Positions 25,544 through 34,477 of a DNA stretch of 64,000 bases are shown piece by piece. The DNA comes from Rikenellaceae bacterium (GTDB lineage: Bacteria > Bacteroidota > Bacteroidia > Bacteroidales > Rikenellaceae): contig JAGBFQ010000032.1 of NCBI GenBank assembly GCA_017936385.1, forward strand, positions 1 to 64,000, read 5' to 3'. A program made the position numbers and the translations under genes. How positions within the stretch are numbered: position 1 is the first letter of the stretch; each line of letters opens with the position of its first letter. The notes below the pieces were generated by a model. The model did no database searches. It saw only the letters and a program-made list of their open reading frames with translations, and was not told the origin of the DNA.

Positions 25544-26352
25544 CCGCAATAAGCTCGGAGTCTTTCCACTTCGTCGCGCACCAATTGAGTACTTTTTTGC
25601 GGCGAGCCTTCGGAGGCCAAAATCTCCCAAGCAATGGGCGAGCCGAACACTATGCGAAAGTGCTTGCCGCGCTGTGCAAAAAGTTCGGACGGCAACAATA
25701 TCATCTCAATATTCTGTTTGATTCCCAAACTCTTACGCAACTTAGCCAGGGCATAGAAACGCCTTGACAATCGTCCCTCAACCCACACCGGAATGATGTC
25801 ACGGTGGGCTGCGGCGGCACGCTTTATGAATCCCGTTTTCCAAGGCAGGTCACGCACCCGTCCACCACTCCTGCGCGAGCACACCCCGGCCGGAAACGTG
25901 ACAATCGGAACATCCCCTCCAAAGACGCGCGAGAATCCTCCAACCGCACTGTCGCTTTGTCGTCCGTGTTTGTTGATAGGCAGAAATATCGGACGCAGTG
26001 GCGCAAGATACATCAGCAGGTCGTTGACCCCAATTCGCACGTCGCCGAAACGTCGCCCCACGCAGTGCCCGAGCATCAACCCATCCATGCCTCCAAACGG
26101 GTGATTGGCGGCAAATACGTAACGTCCCGGCCGAGGTTCGTCCTCCCAGATTCCTTCGTAGGTTATTCCGAGCCTCTCAAGACAGGCGTCGATAAACTCC
26201 AAAGGCGGCATGCCGTCGCCCATACGCAGCAACTCCTCGATTTGGTCGATGCAGAGCAGCCGTTCGAGTGCAGTTACGGCAAAGTCGGGCAACCTTGCGT
26301 CGAGCCCCGGATTTTTGGCCCGTAAAATATGTCTTACAGATAGTTTTCGCAT
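25540..26352 (-). CDS. Lysophospholipid acyltransferase family protein (PlsC/hemolysin-like)
   Basis: 270 residues. The acyltransferase motif I is ANHPFGGMDG (His and Asp separated by five residues, as in hemolysin-like acyltransferases) near residue 81, and a later motif is TFPAGVCSRR (about 150). Transfers acyl chains to a lyso-lipid at the inner membrane. A candidate specific role is the O-acyltransferase (GlsA-like) of Bacteroidetes glycine lipids, since those enzymes share this hemolysin-like layout; this is inference. It stands alone, diverging from rsmH and converging with the upstream-numbered gene by a 4-bp overlap. Confidence 0.82.
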   Translation of the reverse strand: MRKLSVRHILRAKNPGLDARLPDFAVTALERLLCIDQIEELLRMGDGMPPLEFIDACLERLGITYEGIWEDEPRPGRYVFAANHPFGGMDGLMLGHCVGRRFGDVRIGVNDLLMYLAPLRPIFLPINKHGRQSDSAVGGFSRVFGGDVPIVTFPAGVCSRRSGGRVRDLPWKTGFIKRAAAAHRDIIPVWVEGRLSRRFYALAKLRKSLGIKQNIEMILLPSELFAQRGKHFRIVFGSPIAWEILASEGSPQKSTQLVRDEVERLRAYCG

Positions 26353-26400
26353 AGTCCGAAAAATAATTTTGCAAAATTTGTGCCCTATGTGGCGCGAGCC

Positions 26401-26432
26401 TTTGTAAAACCGAGGTAAAATTTATAATTTTA
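26401..26432 (+). promoter_or_regulatory. Possible promoter of the dcw cluster
   Basis: TTTG at 26401-26404, then 20 bp, then TAATTTTA at 26425-26432, one base off TAnnTTTG. The position is right for rsmH (29 bp to the ATG at 26462). Weak but well spaced. Confidence 0.4.
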
Positions 26433-26461
26433 CACCCTAATTGACACTACCCACCAGAAGT

Positions 26462-27364
26462 ATGACCACTTACCACGTACCCGTAATGCTCGAGGAGTCG
26501 CTTGAACTGCTTGCGATTAAGCCCGATGGAGTCTACGTCGACCTCACCTTTGGAGGCGGCGGACACTCGTCGCACATCGTTCAAAGACTCTCGCCCAAAG
26601 GACACCTCTACTCGTTCGACCAAGACGCCGACGCCGAGGCAAACGCCTTTGCGGACGAACGATTCACCTTTGTCCGTAGCAACTTCCGCTTTATGCGGGG
26701 ACACCTGCGTTGGAGAGGCGTGGAGCATGTGGATGGTGTGTTTGCCGACTTGGGCGTGTCGTCACACCACTTCGATGCTACGGAGCGTGGATTCTCGTTC
26801 CGCGGTGACGCTCCCCTCGATATGCGTATGAACCGCCGAGGTGGACGCACCGCCGCCGATGTCGTAAACGGCTACGACGTGGAGCAACTGACCCGAATAC
26901 TCAAAAACTACGGCGAGTTGGATGGCGCGGCACGTGTGGCACGATGCATCGAGTCGGCACGCAGCGCGGCTCCGCTGACAACCACCTTCGAGTTGGTCGA
27001 GGCGGTCAAACGCGTCACCCCGCCCAGAGATGAGTCGAAGTTTCTGTCGAAACTGTTTCAGGCAATCCGCATCGAGGTCAATGGCGAGATGGAGGCGTTG
27101 CAGATGGCTCTTGAACAGAGCCTTCGAATGTTGCGCCCGGGTGGAAGGCTGGTTGTGATGTCGTACCACTCGCTGGAGGATAGGATGGTCAAGAACTTTA
27201 TGCGTAGCGGTTCGGTTGACGGCCAGGTCGAGAAGGACTTTTTTGGTCGCACCAGCACACCGTTCGAAATTGTTACGCGCAAGGTTGTTGTGCCCACCGA
27301 CGAGGAGATTGAGCGCAACCCTCGCAGCCGCAGTGCCAAGATGCGCGCCGCAATAAAACTTTAG
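26462..27364 (+). CDS. rsmH: 16S rRNA (cytosine(1402)-N(4))-methyltransferase
   Basis: 300 residues from ATG 26462 (MTTYHVPVMLEESL); the HVPVML start is characteristic. SAM-binding VDLTFGGGGHSSHI (about 28-41), GVFADLGVSSHHFD (about 90-103), RGFSFRGDAPLDMRM and the C-terminal VMSYHSLEDRMVKNFM (about 234-249) are all present. Methylates N4 of C1402 in the ribosomal P site. First gene of the dcw cluster here; mraZ, which usually precedes it, is absent, and an acyltransferase diverges instead. Confidence 0.95.
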   Translation: MTTYHVPVMLEESLELLAIKPDGVYVDLTFGGGGHSSHIVQRLSPKGHLYSFDQDADAEANAFADERFTFVRSNFRFMRGHLRWRGVEHVDGVFADLGVSSHHFDATERGFSFRGDAPLDMRMNRRGGRTAADVVNGYDVEQLTRILKNYGELDGAARVARCIESARSAAPLTTTFELVEAVKRVTPPRDESKFLSKLFQAIRIEVNGEMEALQMALEQSLRMLRPGGRLVVMSYHSLEDRMVKNFMRSGSVDGQVEKDFFGRTSTPFEIVTRKVVVPTDEEIERNPRSRSAKMRAAIKL

Positions 27365-27373
27365 TTAAGCACC

Positions 27374-27991
27374 ATGAGCAGTTACGACCCCGAAATAGAC
27401 CCTTCAATCCGCCAAGAGGAGGAGGAATTGTTGCGTTTGCAGGAGGAGGAGCAGGCCGAACAGGCTCGCCGCCTCGAAATGGAGCGCACCATAAACGAGA
27501 TTCTGGACCGACGTGAACAACGCGCCGCAGAGTCTGTGCGCTCGCGTGTGACCAACCGCCGCGAACGCTTCAGCAACCCTGCGCAACAGGCCGAACAAAA
27601 CGTCCAAATGGATGAACAATCGGCCGAGGAGCCGTCTGAGGAGTCGCGCAGAGGCAAGGCCAAACGCTTGGCCGGTGAGGGCAAGGGTTTTCTGGCAAGG
27701 ATGTTCTCGGGAAGTTTTCTGGACACCCCGTGGATGAGGGAACACTACTCCTACTTGGTGAGTGGCGTGGTGCTGTTGCTGATATACTTGATGTGTTCGT
27801 TCAGCGTCCAGAGGTTACACCACACCCGTCAGGTGCTTGAACGCCAGCTCCACGACACCCGAACCGACGCGGTGAATATGTCGCGTAATGCCAAGAGCGT
27901 GTCGGGACGTAGTGCTGTAACAAAACGCGTCAAAGAGATGGGGCTCAACCTTGAGGAGTCCCTTGAACCCGTTAAAGTGATTGAAGAGTAA
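27374..27991 (+). CDS. ftsL: FtsL-like cell division protein with long N-terminal extension
   Basis: 205 residues. Identified mainly by position between rsmH and ftsI and by architecture: one membrane segment (about 127-145, YLVSGVVLLLIYLMCSFSV) followed by a short periplasmic coil (RLHHTRQVLERQLHDTRTDA). Unusually, about 125 cytoplasmic residues precede the membrane segment: an acidic Glu/Gln coil (about 14-50), an Arg-rich stretch and an SAEEPSEE linker. Typical FtsL has a short N-terminus. In other bacteria FtsL forms a complex with FtsB and FtsQ that activates FtsW/FtsI. One-base overlap (TAATG) with ftsI. Confidence 0.72.
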   Translation: MSSYDPEIDPSIRQEEEELLRLQEEEQAEQARRLEMERTINEILDRREQRAAESVRSRVTNRRERFSNPAQQAEQNVQMDEQSAEEPSEESRRGKAKRLAGEGKGFLARMFSGSFLDTPWMREHYSYLVSGVVLLLIYLMCSFSVQRLHHTRQVLERQLHDTRTDAVNMSRNAKSVSGRSAVTKRVKEMGLNLEESLEPVKVIEE

Positions 27992-30261
27992 TGGCAGACG
28001 ATAAGAGAAAACAACAAGCCCCAATCAAGAGCTCGATTCGCCACAGAGTGCAGTGGATATACTTCACCATGTTGTTTGTGGGCCTGCTCATATTGGGTAA
28101 GATTGTCTACATACAGTACGGCCCCGATGGTGAAAAATATCGCAAGGAGGGTCGTAAGGCCAACTTCGGCTACTTCCGCGAAGAGGCCATGAGAGGTGAC
28201 ATCTACTCGAAGGATATGCAACTGATAGCCACCTCACAGAAACGCTACTTCGTGGGACTCGACTTCGGCGTGGACAGCATCGCCAAGAGCAAAAAAGGAA
28301 CCCGCGAATTGCTGAAAAACATTCCAATACTGTCGCGTCAGTTGGGCGAGATGTTCGGCATGCCGGCTCAATACTTCGAAAGCAAAATACGCGGAGCCTA
28401 CAACAAGCACTTGGCAGGCTCGAAGGTTCGTTACGTACGCCTGACACCGCGCAGTATCTCAAAGGATGAACTTATGCGTATCCGCACCTTTGCACAACTC
28501 AACCTTCCGGCCAACCGAGGAGGTCGCAGCGAGGAGGCAACCATCGTGCGCGTACGCCCGTTCGGAAAGCTGGCGGCACACACCATCGGACTCACCTCGA
28601 CCAAAATGGACACCGTTACCCTTCCGTCATCCATTGCCGACAGCATCGTGCGTCAACAGAGAATCCACTCGTTGCGCCCGTTGACGGGACTCGAGCACTC
28701 TTTCCATGACCAACTTGAAGGCGTGAGCGGAGTACAGTTCAAACAACGTATCAACAGCAAATTTTGGGAACCCCTCGACAGCCCGCACAATATCACCCCG
28801 CAGGATGGTTGCGATGTGGTGACAACGCTCGACATGGATATTCAGGATATAGCCGAAACTATGCTCGAAAAACAATTGCTGCAATATAAGGCCGATTGGG
28901 GAACGGTGGTGGTGATGGAAACAGCCACGGGCGACATCCGCGCAATGGCCAACCTGACACGCTACGACGACGAGTGTATCGAGGACCGCAACTACGCCCT
29001 GGGACGATACGAACCGGGTTCGACCATCAAGTTGGCGTCGTTGTTGGCACTGTTCGAGAATAGTTCACTGCAACTCACCGACTCGGTGGATGTCAACTTC
29101 GGAAAGGCCGTTGTTTTTAATGGCAAAAGCTACAAGGACGACCACGGATACAAAACCCAATACCTGACCGTAAAGGATATGTTTGCGCAATCATCCAACA
29201 TCGGTTTCGTACGCCAAGTCAGGGATGTGTTCGGCGATGACCCCGAGGAGTACACCGACTTTCTGATTGAAAAACTCGGATTCCGCGACTCCATAGACAT
29301 CTGTCTTAACGGCGAGGCCAAACCCAGAATGTGGACCCCCCGCGACCGAGGTGACTATCAGTGGGGCAAACTGACACTTCAGCAGATGGCCTACGGCTAC
29401 TCGTTCGAGGTTACCCCCCTGCATACGCTGTCGATGTTCAACGCCGTGGCTAATGGCGGTGCAATGGTTCGCCCGAGGTTGGTGACGGGAATCAGCCGCT
29501 ACGGCGAGATGATTGAGGAGTTCCCTGTAACCTACATCAACGAACGAATCTGCTCGGACGAAACCTTGGCCAAGGTTAGGGAGTGTCTGGAGAGCGTTGT
29601 CGACGTCGGTACGGGCAAGGTGCTCAAGAGCCCCTACTACACGGCGGCGGCTAAGACGGGTACGGCGCAGATGTTGATTGGCGGAAGATATGCCGACGAG
29701 CGCGGACGACGACAATATCTGGCGACGATGGTGGGTTACTTTCCCGCCGACAAGCCCAAATACTCGATTATCGTGTGCATGAAGTGTTTTACGGGCAATA
29801 CGGGCAATATCTATGGCGCATCGCTGTCGGGTCCCGTGTTCCGTGCCGTGGCCGACCGACTCTACGCCGCCCACACCGAGTGGCAACCAACCATCGAGGA
29901 GAAGGTCAAGGCCGACACCATCCAAAGGGTACTTCGTCCGGCTCCCATCAAGGGTGGCTACTATGACGATGTCTATCGCGTCGCCCGAGAGCTCGACGTG
30001 CCGTTGGAGAGCCATGTCGAGTCCGAGGAGTGGGTGCGCACCAACAGAGATACGGCAGCTGTGAAGCTCGATGATTTGAAAACTCAACAAGGTTTGGTTC
30101 CGAATGTGATAGGCATGGGCGCCGCAGACGCTCTCTATATGTTGGAGAGCCGCGGTATGCGTGTCGAACTGAATGGATGCGGAGTGGTGACGCGCCAATC
30201 CGTGATGCCGGGTTCACAGATACAGAAGGGGCAAACCGTAACTTTAACACTTAAGAGATGA
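27991..30261 (+). CDS. ftsI: Septal peptidoglycan transpeptidase (PBP) with PASTA domain
   Basis: 756 residues. Membrane segment about 15-35; dimerisation domain; transpeptidase with GSTIK (about 343, nucleophile Ser), SSN (about 399) and KTG in AAKTGTAQM (about 553). A single C-terminal PASTA domain (about 685-756, LVPNVIGMGAADALYML) ends with VTLTLKR. Cross-links septal peptidoglycan together with FtsW. The preceding gene is ftsL and the following murE overlaps by 4 bp (ATGA). Confidence 0.93.
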   Translation: MADDKRKQQAPIKSSIRHRVQWIYFTMLFVGLLILGKIVYIQYGPDGEKYRKEGRKANFGYFREEAMRGDIYSKDMQLIATSQKRYFVGLDFGVDSIAKSKKGTRELLKNIPILSRQLGEMFGMPAQYFESKIRGAYNKHLAGSKVRYVRLTPRSISKDELMRIRTFAQLNLPANRGGRSEEATIVRVRPFGKLAAHTIGLTSTKMDTVTLPSSIADSIVRQQRIHSLRPLTGLEHSFHDQLEGVSGVQFKQRINSKFWEPLDSPHNITPQDGCDVVTTLDMDIQDIAETMLEKQLLQYKADWGTVVVMETATGDIRAMANLTRYDDECIEDRNYALGRYEPGSTIKLASLLALFENSSLQLTDSVDVNFGKAVVFNGKSYKDDHGYKTQYLTVKDMFAQSSNIGFVRQVRDVFGDDPEEYTDFLIEKLGFRDSIDICLNGEAKPRMWTPRDRGDYQWGKLTLQQMAYGYSFEVTPLHTLSMFNAVANGGAMVRPRLVTGISRYGEMIEEFPVTYINERICSDETLAKVRECLESVVDVGTGKVLKSPYYTAAAKTGTAQMLIGGRYADERGRRQYLATMVGYFPADKPKYSIIVCMKCFTGNTGNIYGASLSGPVFRAVADRLYAAHTEWQPTIEEKVKADTIQRVLRPAPIKGGYYDDVYRVARELDVPLESHVESEEWVRTNRDTAAVKLDDLKTQQGLVPNVIGMGAADALYMLESRGMRVELNGCGVVTRQSVMPGSQIQKGQTVTLTLKR

Positions 30262-31724
30262 CAACGGAAAGTAACATAACGGCATTGCTGGCCGACGTCG
30301 ATGTTCGACGTGTGGTTGGCCCGAGCGACGGAACAATCAATGATATGACCTTCGACTCGCGCAGCGTTGCACAGGGGGATGTCTTTTTTGCCATCAGAGG
30401 CGAAAAGACCGACGGCCACAACTACATTGCAGGAGCTGTCGACAAGGGTGCACGCATGGTGGTGTGTGAGAGTATCCCCGAACAGACCTCCCAGGGAGTG
30501 TGCTACGTCGAGGTCGAAGATACCAATGTGGCCATGGGACGCATGGCGTCGACCTATTGGGGACACCCTTCGCGCGGATTGACGCTGGTGGGTGTGACGG
30601 GAACCAACGGCAAGACCACAACCGCCACGCTGCTCTATAATCTGATGCGTGCATTGGGCTACCGTGCGGGATTGATTTCGACGGTTCGCTATGTGGTCGA
30701 CACTCGCTCGGTGGAGTCGACGCATACCACACCCGATGCACTGCGTTTGAACCGTATGCTGGCCGAGATGGTCGAGGCGGGCTGCGACTACTGTTTTATG
30801 GAGGTCAGCTCGCATAGTATCGTTCAGCACCGCATCGAAGGTTTGCGATTCCGCGGGGCGCTGTTTACCAACATCACCCACGACCACTTGGATTACCACA
30901 AAACCTTCGCCGACTACATCAAGGCCAAAAAAGGTCTGTTCGACGGTCTGGATAAACGCGCCTTTGCGATTGTCAACGCCGACGACCGCAACGGACAGGT
31001 GATGGTGCAGAATTGCAAGGCGAAGATTCGCACTCTGTCGCGCCGCAGCATGGCCGACTACCGTTGCCGCGTGGTGGAGATGGGCTTCGAGGGTATGCAG
31101 TTGGAGATGGATGGCGTGGAGTTTTGGACACCGCTCACGGGAGAGTTCAACGCCAGCAACCTGCTGGGAGTCTATGCCACGGCCGTAGAGTTGGGTTTCG
31201 ACAAGAGCGAGGTTTTGATGCACTTGAGCACGCTCTGTTCGGTAGACGGACGTTTCGAGACCCTGCACTCCGAGGGTGGTATAACAGCTATTGTCGACTA
31301 CGCCCACACGCCCGACGCGCTGGAGAATGTACTCAATACCATCAATGCCATCCGCACCGAAGAGCAAAAACTCTATGTTGTGGTGGGATGCGGTGGCGAC
31401 CGCGACGCAACCAAACGTCCCGAGATGGCTCGTATAGCTGCCGACGGAGCGTCGATGGTGATTCTCACTTCGGACAACCCGCGCACCGAGGACCCCGAGG
31501 CGATTTTGGCTCAGATGCGCGAAGGACTCAATTCAAGTGACCGCTATGTGAGCGTAGTGAACCGCGCCGAGGCTATTCGCACGGCTGTGATGCTTGCAGA
31601 CAGGGGTGACATCATCCTGCTTGCGGGCAAGGGCCACGAAACTTATCAGATTATCGGCACCGAGAAGCACCACTTCGATGACCGCGAACAGGTGGCTGCG
31701 GCGTTCAAGGAGTTGGGAAAGTAG
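30258..31724 (+). CDS. murE: UDP-N-acetylmuramoyl-tripeptide synthetase, meso-DAP adding
   Basis: 488 residues. ATP motif GTNGKTTTATLLYNL (about 115-129), the central MEVSSHSIVQHRI, and the C-terminal YAHTPDALENVL. The signature SDNPRTEDP (about 407) contains DNPR, which marks MurE enzymes that add meso-diaminopimelate rather than lysine. Starts within the ftsI stop codon. 146 bp separate it from mraY, the largest gap in the cluster. Confidence 0.94.
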   Translation: MTTESNITALLADVDVRRVVGPSDGTINDMTFDSRSVAQGDVFFAIRGEKTDGHNYIAGAVDKGARMVVCESIPEQTSQGVCYVEVEDTNVAMGRMASTYWGHPSRGLTLVGVTGTNGKTTTATLLYNLMRALGYRAGLISTVRYVVDTRSVESTHTTPDALRLNRMLAEMVEAGCDYCFMEVSSHSIVQHRIEGLRFRGALFTNITHDHLDYHKTFADYIKAKKGLFDGLDKRAFAIVNADDRNGQVMVQNCKAKIRTLSRRSMADYRCRVVEMGFEGMQLEMDGVEFWTPLTGEFNASNLLGVYATAVELGFDKSEVLMHLSTLCSVDGRFETLHSEGGITAIVDYAHTPDALENVLNTINAIRTEEQKLYVVVGCGGDRDATKRPEMARIAADGASMVILTSDNPRTEDPEAILAQMREGLNSSDRYVSVVNRAEAIRTAVMLADRGDIILLAGKGHETYQIIGTEKHHFDDREQVAAAFKELGK

Positions 31725-31831
31725 TTTCTTATCAGCCGTTAGCAAAAAGGGGAAAGGGAAACACACACATAAGATAAACTGATATTAGTTAACAGAAGAT
31801 TGGACTTTACTTCGTAAGTTATTAGTACACC

Positions 31832-31867
31832 AAAAGGAAAAACTATTTAAAAAGGAAAAACTATTTA
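31832..31867 (+). repeat. Tandem 18-bp duplication in front of mraY
   Basis: AAAAGGAAAAACTATTTA occurs twice without a break (31832-31849 and 31850-31867) and ends 3 bp before the mraY ATG. Each unit has an AAAGGA-like purine run, and the second places it 15 bp from the start codon. Confidence 0.9.
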
Positions 31868-31870
31868 AAA

Positions 31871-33091
31871 ATGCTATATTCACTTGTTAAATATTTGGAC
31901 CGCATGTGGGATATTCCCGGAGCAGGTATGTTTCAATATTTGTCGTTCCGCGCTGCAGCTGCGGTAATCATCGCCCTGCTGATAGGTATGATTTTCGGCG
32001 GACGCATTATCAACGCCCTGCGCCGCGCGCAAATCGGCGAAACGGTGCGCGACCTGGGGCTTGCAGGCCAACTCGAAAAGAAGGGAACCCCCACAATGGG
32101 CGGATTGATTATCATCGCCTCGATTCTGATTCCCGTGCTGCTGGTGGGCGATTTGAGTAACGTCTATATGCAGTTGATGATATTCTCGACGTTGTGGCTT
32201 GGCGGCTTGGGCTTCGCCGACGACTTTATCAAGGTGTTCCGCAAGGATAAGGACGGACTGAAGGGAATCTTCAAGATTATCGGTCAGGTGGGCCTCGGAG
32301 TGATTGTGGGAACTACCATGTGGCTGCACACCGACATCGTGATGAAGGATGTGCCCAAAGGTATCAGCCGCGATAACACGCAGAATGAGCAAATCATTCA
32401 GACCGAGGGCGAAAAGGCAGCCAAAACAACCATCCCTTTTGTCAAAGGCAATGAGTTCGACTACGGTTGCGTTGTGGGCCAAAAGGAGAATAACGGCTTG
32501 GCAACATGGTTGCTGTATATGGCCGTTGCCGTGCTGGTAATTACTGCGGTGTCGAACAGCGCCAACCTGACGGACGGAATAGATGGCTTGGCAACGGGCG
32601 TCTCGGTACCGATAGTGCTGGTATTGGGTGCTTTTGCATGGCTGTCAGGTAACATTATCTATGCAGGATACCTGAATTTCATGTATATACCGGGCAGTGG
32701 AGAACTGCTGGTCTATGCGGCAGCCATGGCAGGTGCACTGCTGGGCTTCCTGTGGTACAACTGCTTCCCGGCGCAAGTGTTCATGGGTGACACGGGAAGT
32801 TTGGCCATCGGAGGTGTAATAGCCGTGTTCGCACTGCTGATTCGCAAGGAGCTGCTGTTGCCCATTCTGTGCGGAATATTCTTGGTAGAGAGCCTGTCGG
32901 TGATTATCCAAAGGTCGTATTTCAAGTACACCAAGAAGAAATACGGTGAGGGCAGACGTGTGTTCCTTATGTCGCCCATCCACCACCACTACCAGAAACG
33001 CGGATTCCATGAGTCCAAAATCGTGGTTCGCGCCATCATCATAGGAATATTGTTGGCAGCCATCACGCTGTCGACACTCAAGGTTCGCTAA
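31871..33091 (+). CDS. mraY: Phospho-N-acetylmuramoyl-pentapeptide transferase
   Basis: 406 residues with about ten membrane segments. Makes lipid I from UDP-MurNAc-pentapeptide and undecaprenyl phosphate. Visible motifs: [10 protein letters not shown] (about 74-83), the Mg-binding FADDFIKV (about 116), [16 protein letters not shown] (about 227-242), [12 protein letters not shown] (about 304-315) and the C-terminal [14 protein letters not shown] (about 370-383). About 45 residues between two membrane segments (about 155-205) enlarge it over E. coli MraY (360 residues). The ATG at 31871 follows the tandem 18-bp repeat. Confidence 0.95.
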   Translation: MLYSLVKYLDRMWDIPGAGMFQYLSFRAAAAVIIALLIGMIFGGRIINALRRAQIGETVRDLGLAGQLEKKGTPTMGGLIIIASILIPVLLVGDLSNVYMQLMIFSTLWLGGLGFADDFIKVFRKDKDGLKGIFKIIGQVGLGVIVGTTMWLHTDIVMKDVPKGISRDNTQNEQIIQTEGEKAAKTTIPFVKGNEFDYGCVVGQKENNGLATWLLYMAVAVLVITAVSNSANLTDGIDGLATGVSVPIVLVLGAFAWLSGNIIYAGYLNFMYIPGSGELLVYAAAMAGALLGFLWYNCFPAQVFMGDTGSLAIGGVIAVFALLIRKELLLPILCGIFLVESLSVIIQRSYFKYTKKKYGEGRRVFLMSPIHHHYQKRGFHESKIVVRAIIIGILLAAITLSTLKVR

Positions 33092-33118
33092 CCCCAAAAT
33101 GCAAGGAGGACGAAAACA

Positions 33119-34465
33119 ATGAATACGAACAAACGAATAGTTGTACTTGGCGGCGGTATCAGCGGATACGGCTCGGCAATATTGGCCAAAAAAGAGGGCT
33201 TCGAGGTTCTGTTGTCGGATAGCGGACGCATCGCCGACCGCTACAAAGCACGCCTCGACGAATGGAGCGTTCCCTACGAAGAGGGAGGTCACTCGGAGGA
33301 GTATATCCTCGGCGCGACGGAGGTTATCAAAAGCCCCGGAATACCCGACAAAGCCCCTATCGTGCAGAAAATCCGCCAGCAAGGAATCCCCGTAATCTCG
33401 GAGATGGAGTTCGCGTCGCGCTACTCGTCGGCTCGCACCGTGTGCATCACAGGCTCCAACGGCAAGACAACCACCACGTCGCTCATCTACAAAATCCTGC
33501 GCGACGGTGGAGTGAACGTAGGCTTGGGAGGTAACATCGGCGAGAGCTATGCCTATCAGGTAGCCACCGAGCAGTTCGATTGGTATGTGTTGGAGTTGAG
33601 CAGTTTTCAGTTGGACGGTATGTTCCGTTTCAAGGCCGACGTGGGTGTGCTGATGAACATCACCCCCGACCACCTCGACCGCTATGACTACAAGTTCGAA
33701 AACTACGCGGCCAGCAAAATGCGTATCACGCAAAATCAAACCTCCGCCGAGCAGTTTATCTATATGCACGACGACCGTGTCATTGCCGACCAAATGGCTC
33801 AACACCCCGTAGCGTCGCACCTGCTGCCCTTCTCGGCACACACTCCGCAAAGCGAAGGAGCGTGGATTGAGGGCGAACAAATCTACGTTAAGGCCCTGGG
33901 CCGTGAACTGTGCCTCGATACCCGCCGAATGCAAATCAAGGGCATACACAACTGCTATAACGCAATGGCGGCAGCCATGGCGGCAGTGGCTGTGGGCGTT
34001 TCGGAAGAGAGCATTGTGCGCAGTATCGAAAACTTCGGCGGCGTAGAACACCGTCTGGAGAGTGCTGGCGAAATCGACGGTGTGGAGTGGATAAACGACT
34101 CGAAGGCTACCAATGTCGATTCGGTGTGGTACGCCTTGGAGAGCATGACCCGCCCCGTGGTGTGGATTGCAGGCGGAACGGACAAGGGTAACGACTACAC
34201 TCCGCTCATGGAGTTTGCCCGTGCCAAGGTTCATACGCTGGTGTGCATGGGCTTGGATAATGCCAAATTACAGAGGTCGTTCGAAGGTGTGGTTCCTACC
34301 ATCATCAGCACCGACTCGCTGGAGGCAGCCATGACGGCGGCCCGCAAGGCGGCACACTCGGGAGATGCGGTGTTGTTGTCGCCTGCGTGCGCGAGCTTCG
34401 ACCTGTTTAAGAACTACGAACACCGCGGCGAAATGTTCAAACAATGGGTCGCCGACCATAAATAA
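33119..34465 (+). CDS. murD: UDP-N-acetylmuramoylalanine-D-glutamate ligase
   Basis: 448 residues. N-terminal Rossmann motif VVLGGGISGYGSAILAKK; KSPGIP (about 78-83); ATP motif GSNGKTTTTSLIYKIL (about 115-130); central NITPDHLDRY; and the C-terminal NDSKATNVDSVWYALE (about 323-338). Adds D-Glu to UDP-MurNAc-L-Ala in the cytoplasm. Between mraY (27-bp gap) and ftsW (12-bp gap) in the standard cluster order. Confidence 0.95.
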   Translation: MNTNKRIVVLGGGISGYGSAILAKKEGFEVLLSDSGRIADRYKARLDEWSVPYEEGGHSEEYILGATEVIKSPGIPDKAPIVQKIRQQGIPVISEMEFASRYSSARTVCITGSNGKTTTTSLIYKILRDGGVNVGLGGNIGESYAYQVATEQFDWYVLELSSFQLDGMFRFKADVGVLMNITPDHLDRYDYKFENYAASKMRITQNQTSAEQFIYMHDDRVIADQMAQHPVASHLLPFSAHTPQSEGAWIEGEQIYVKALGRELCLDTRRMQIKGIHNCYNAMAAAMAAVAVGVSEESIVRSIENFGGVEHRLESAGEIDGVEWINDSKATNVDSVWYALESMTRPVVWIAGGTDKGNDYTPLMEFARAKVHTLVCMGLDNAKLQRSFEGVVPTIISTDSLEAAMTAARKAAHSGDAVLLSPACASFDLFKNYEHRGEMFKQWVADHK

Positions 34466-34477
34466 CGAAAACGGAGT

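Noticed and set aside
32645-34234. Antisense frame of 529 codons across mraY and murD
   Set aside because: Runs across two certain genes of the opposite strand.
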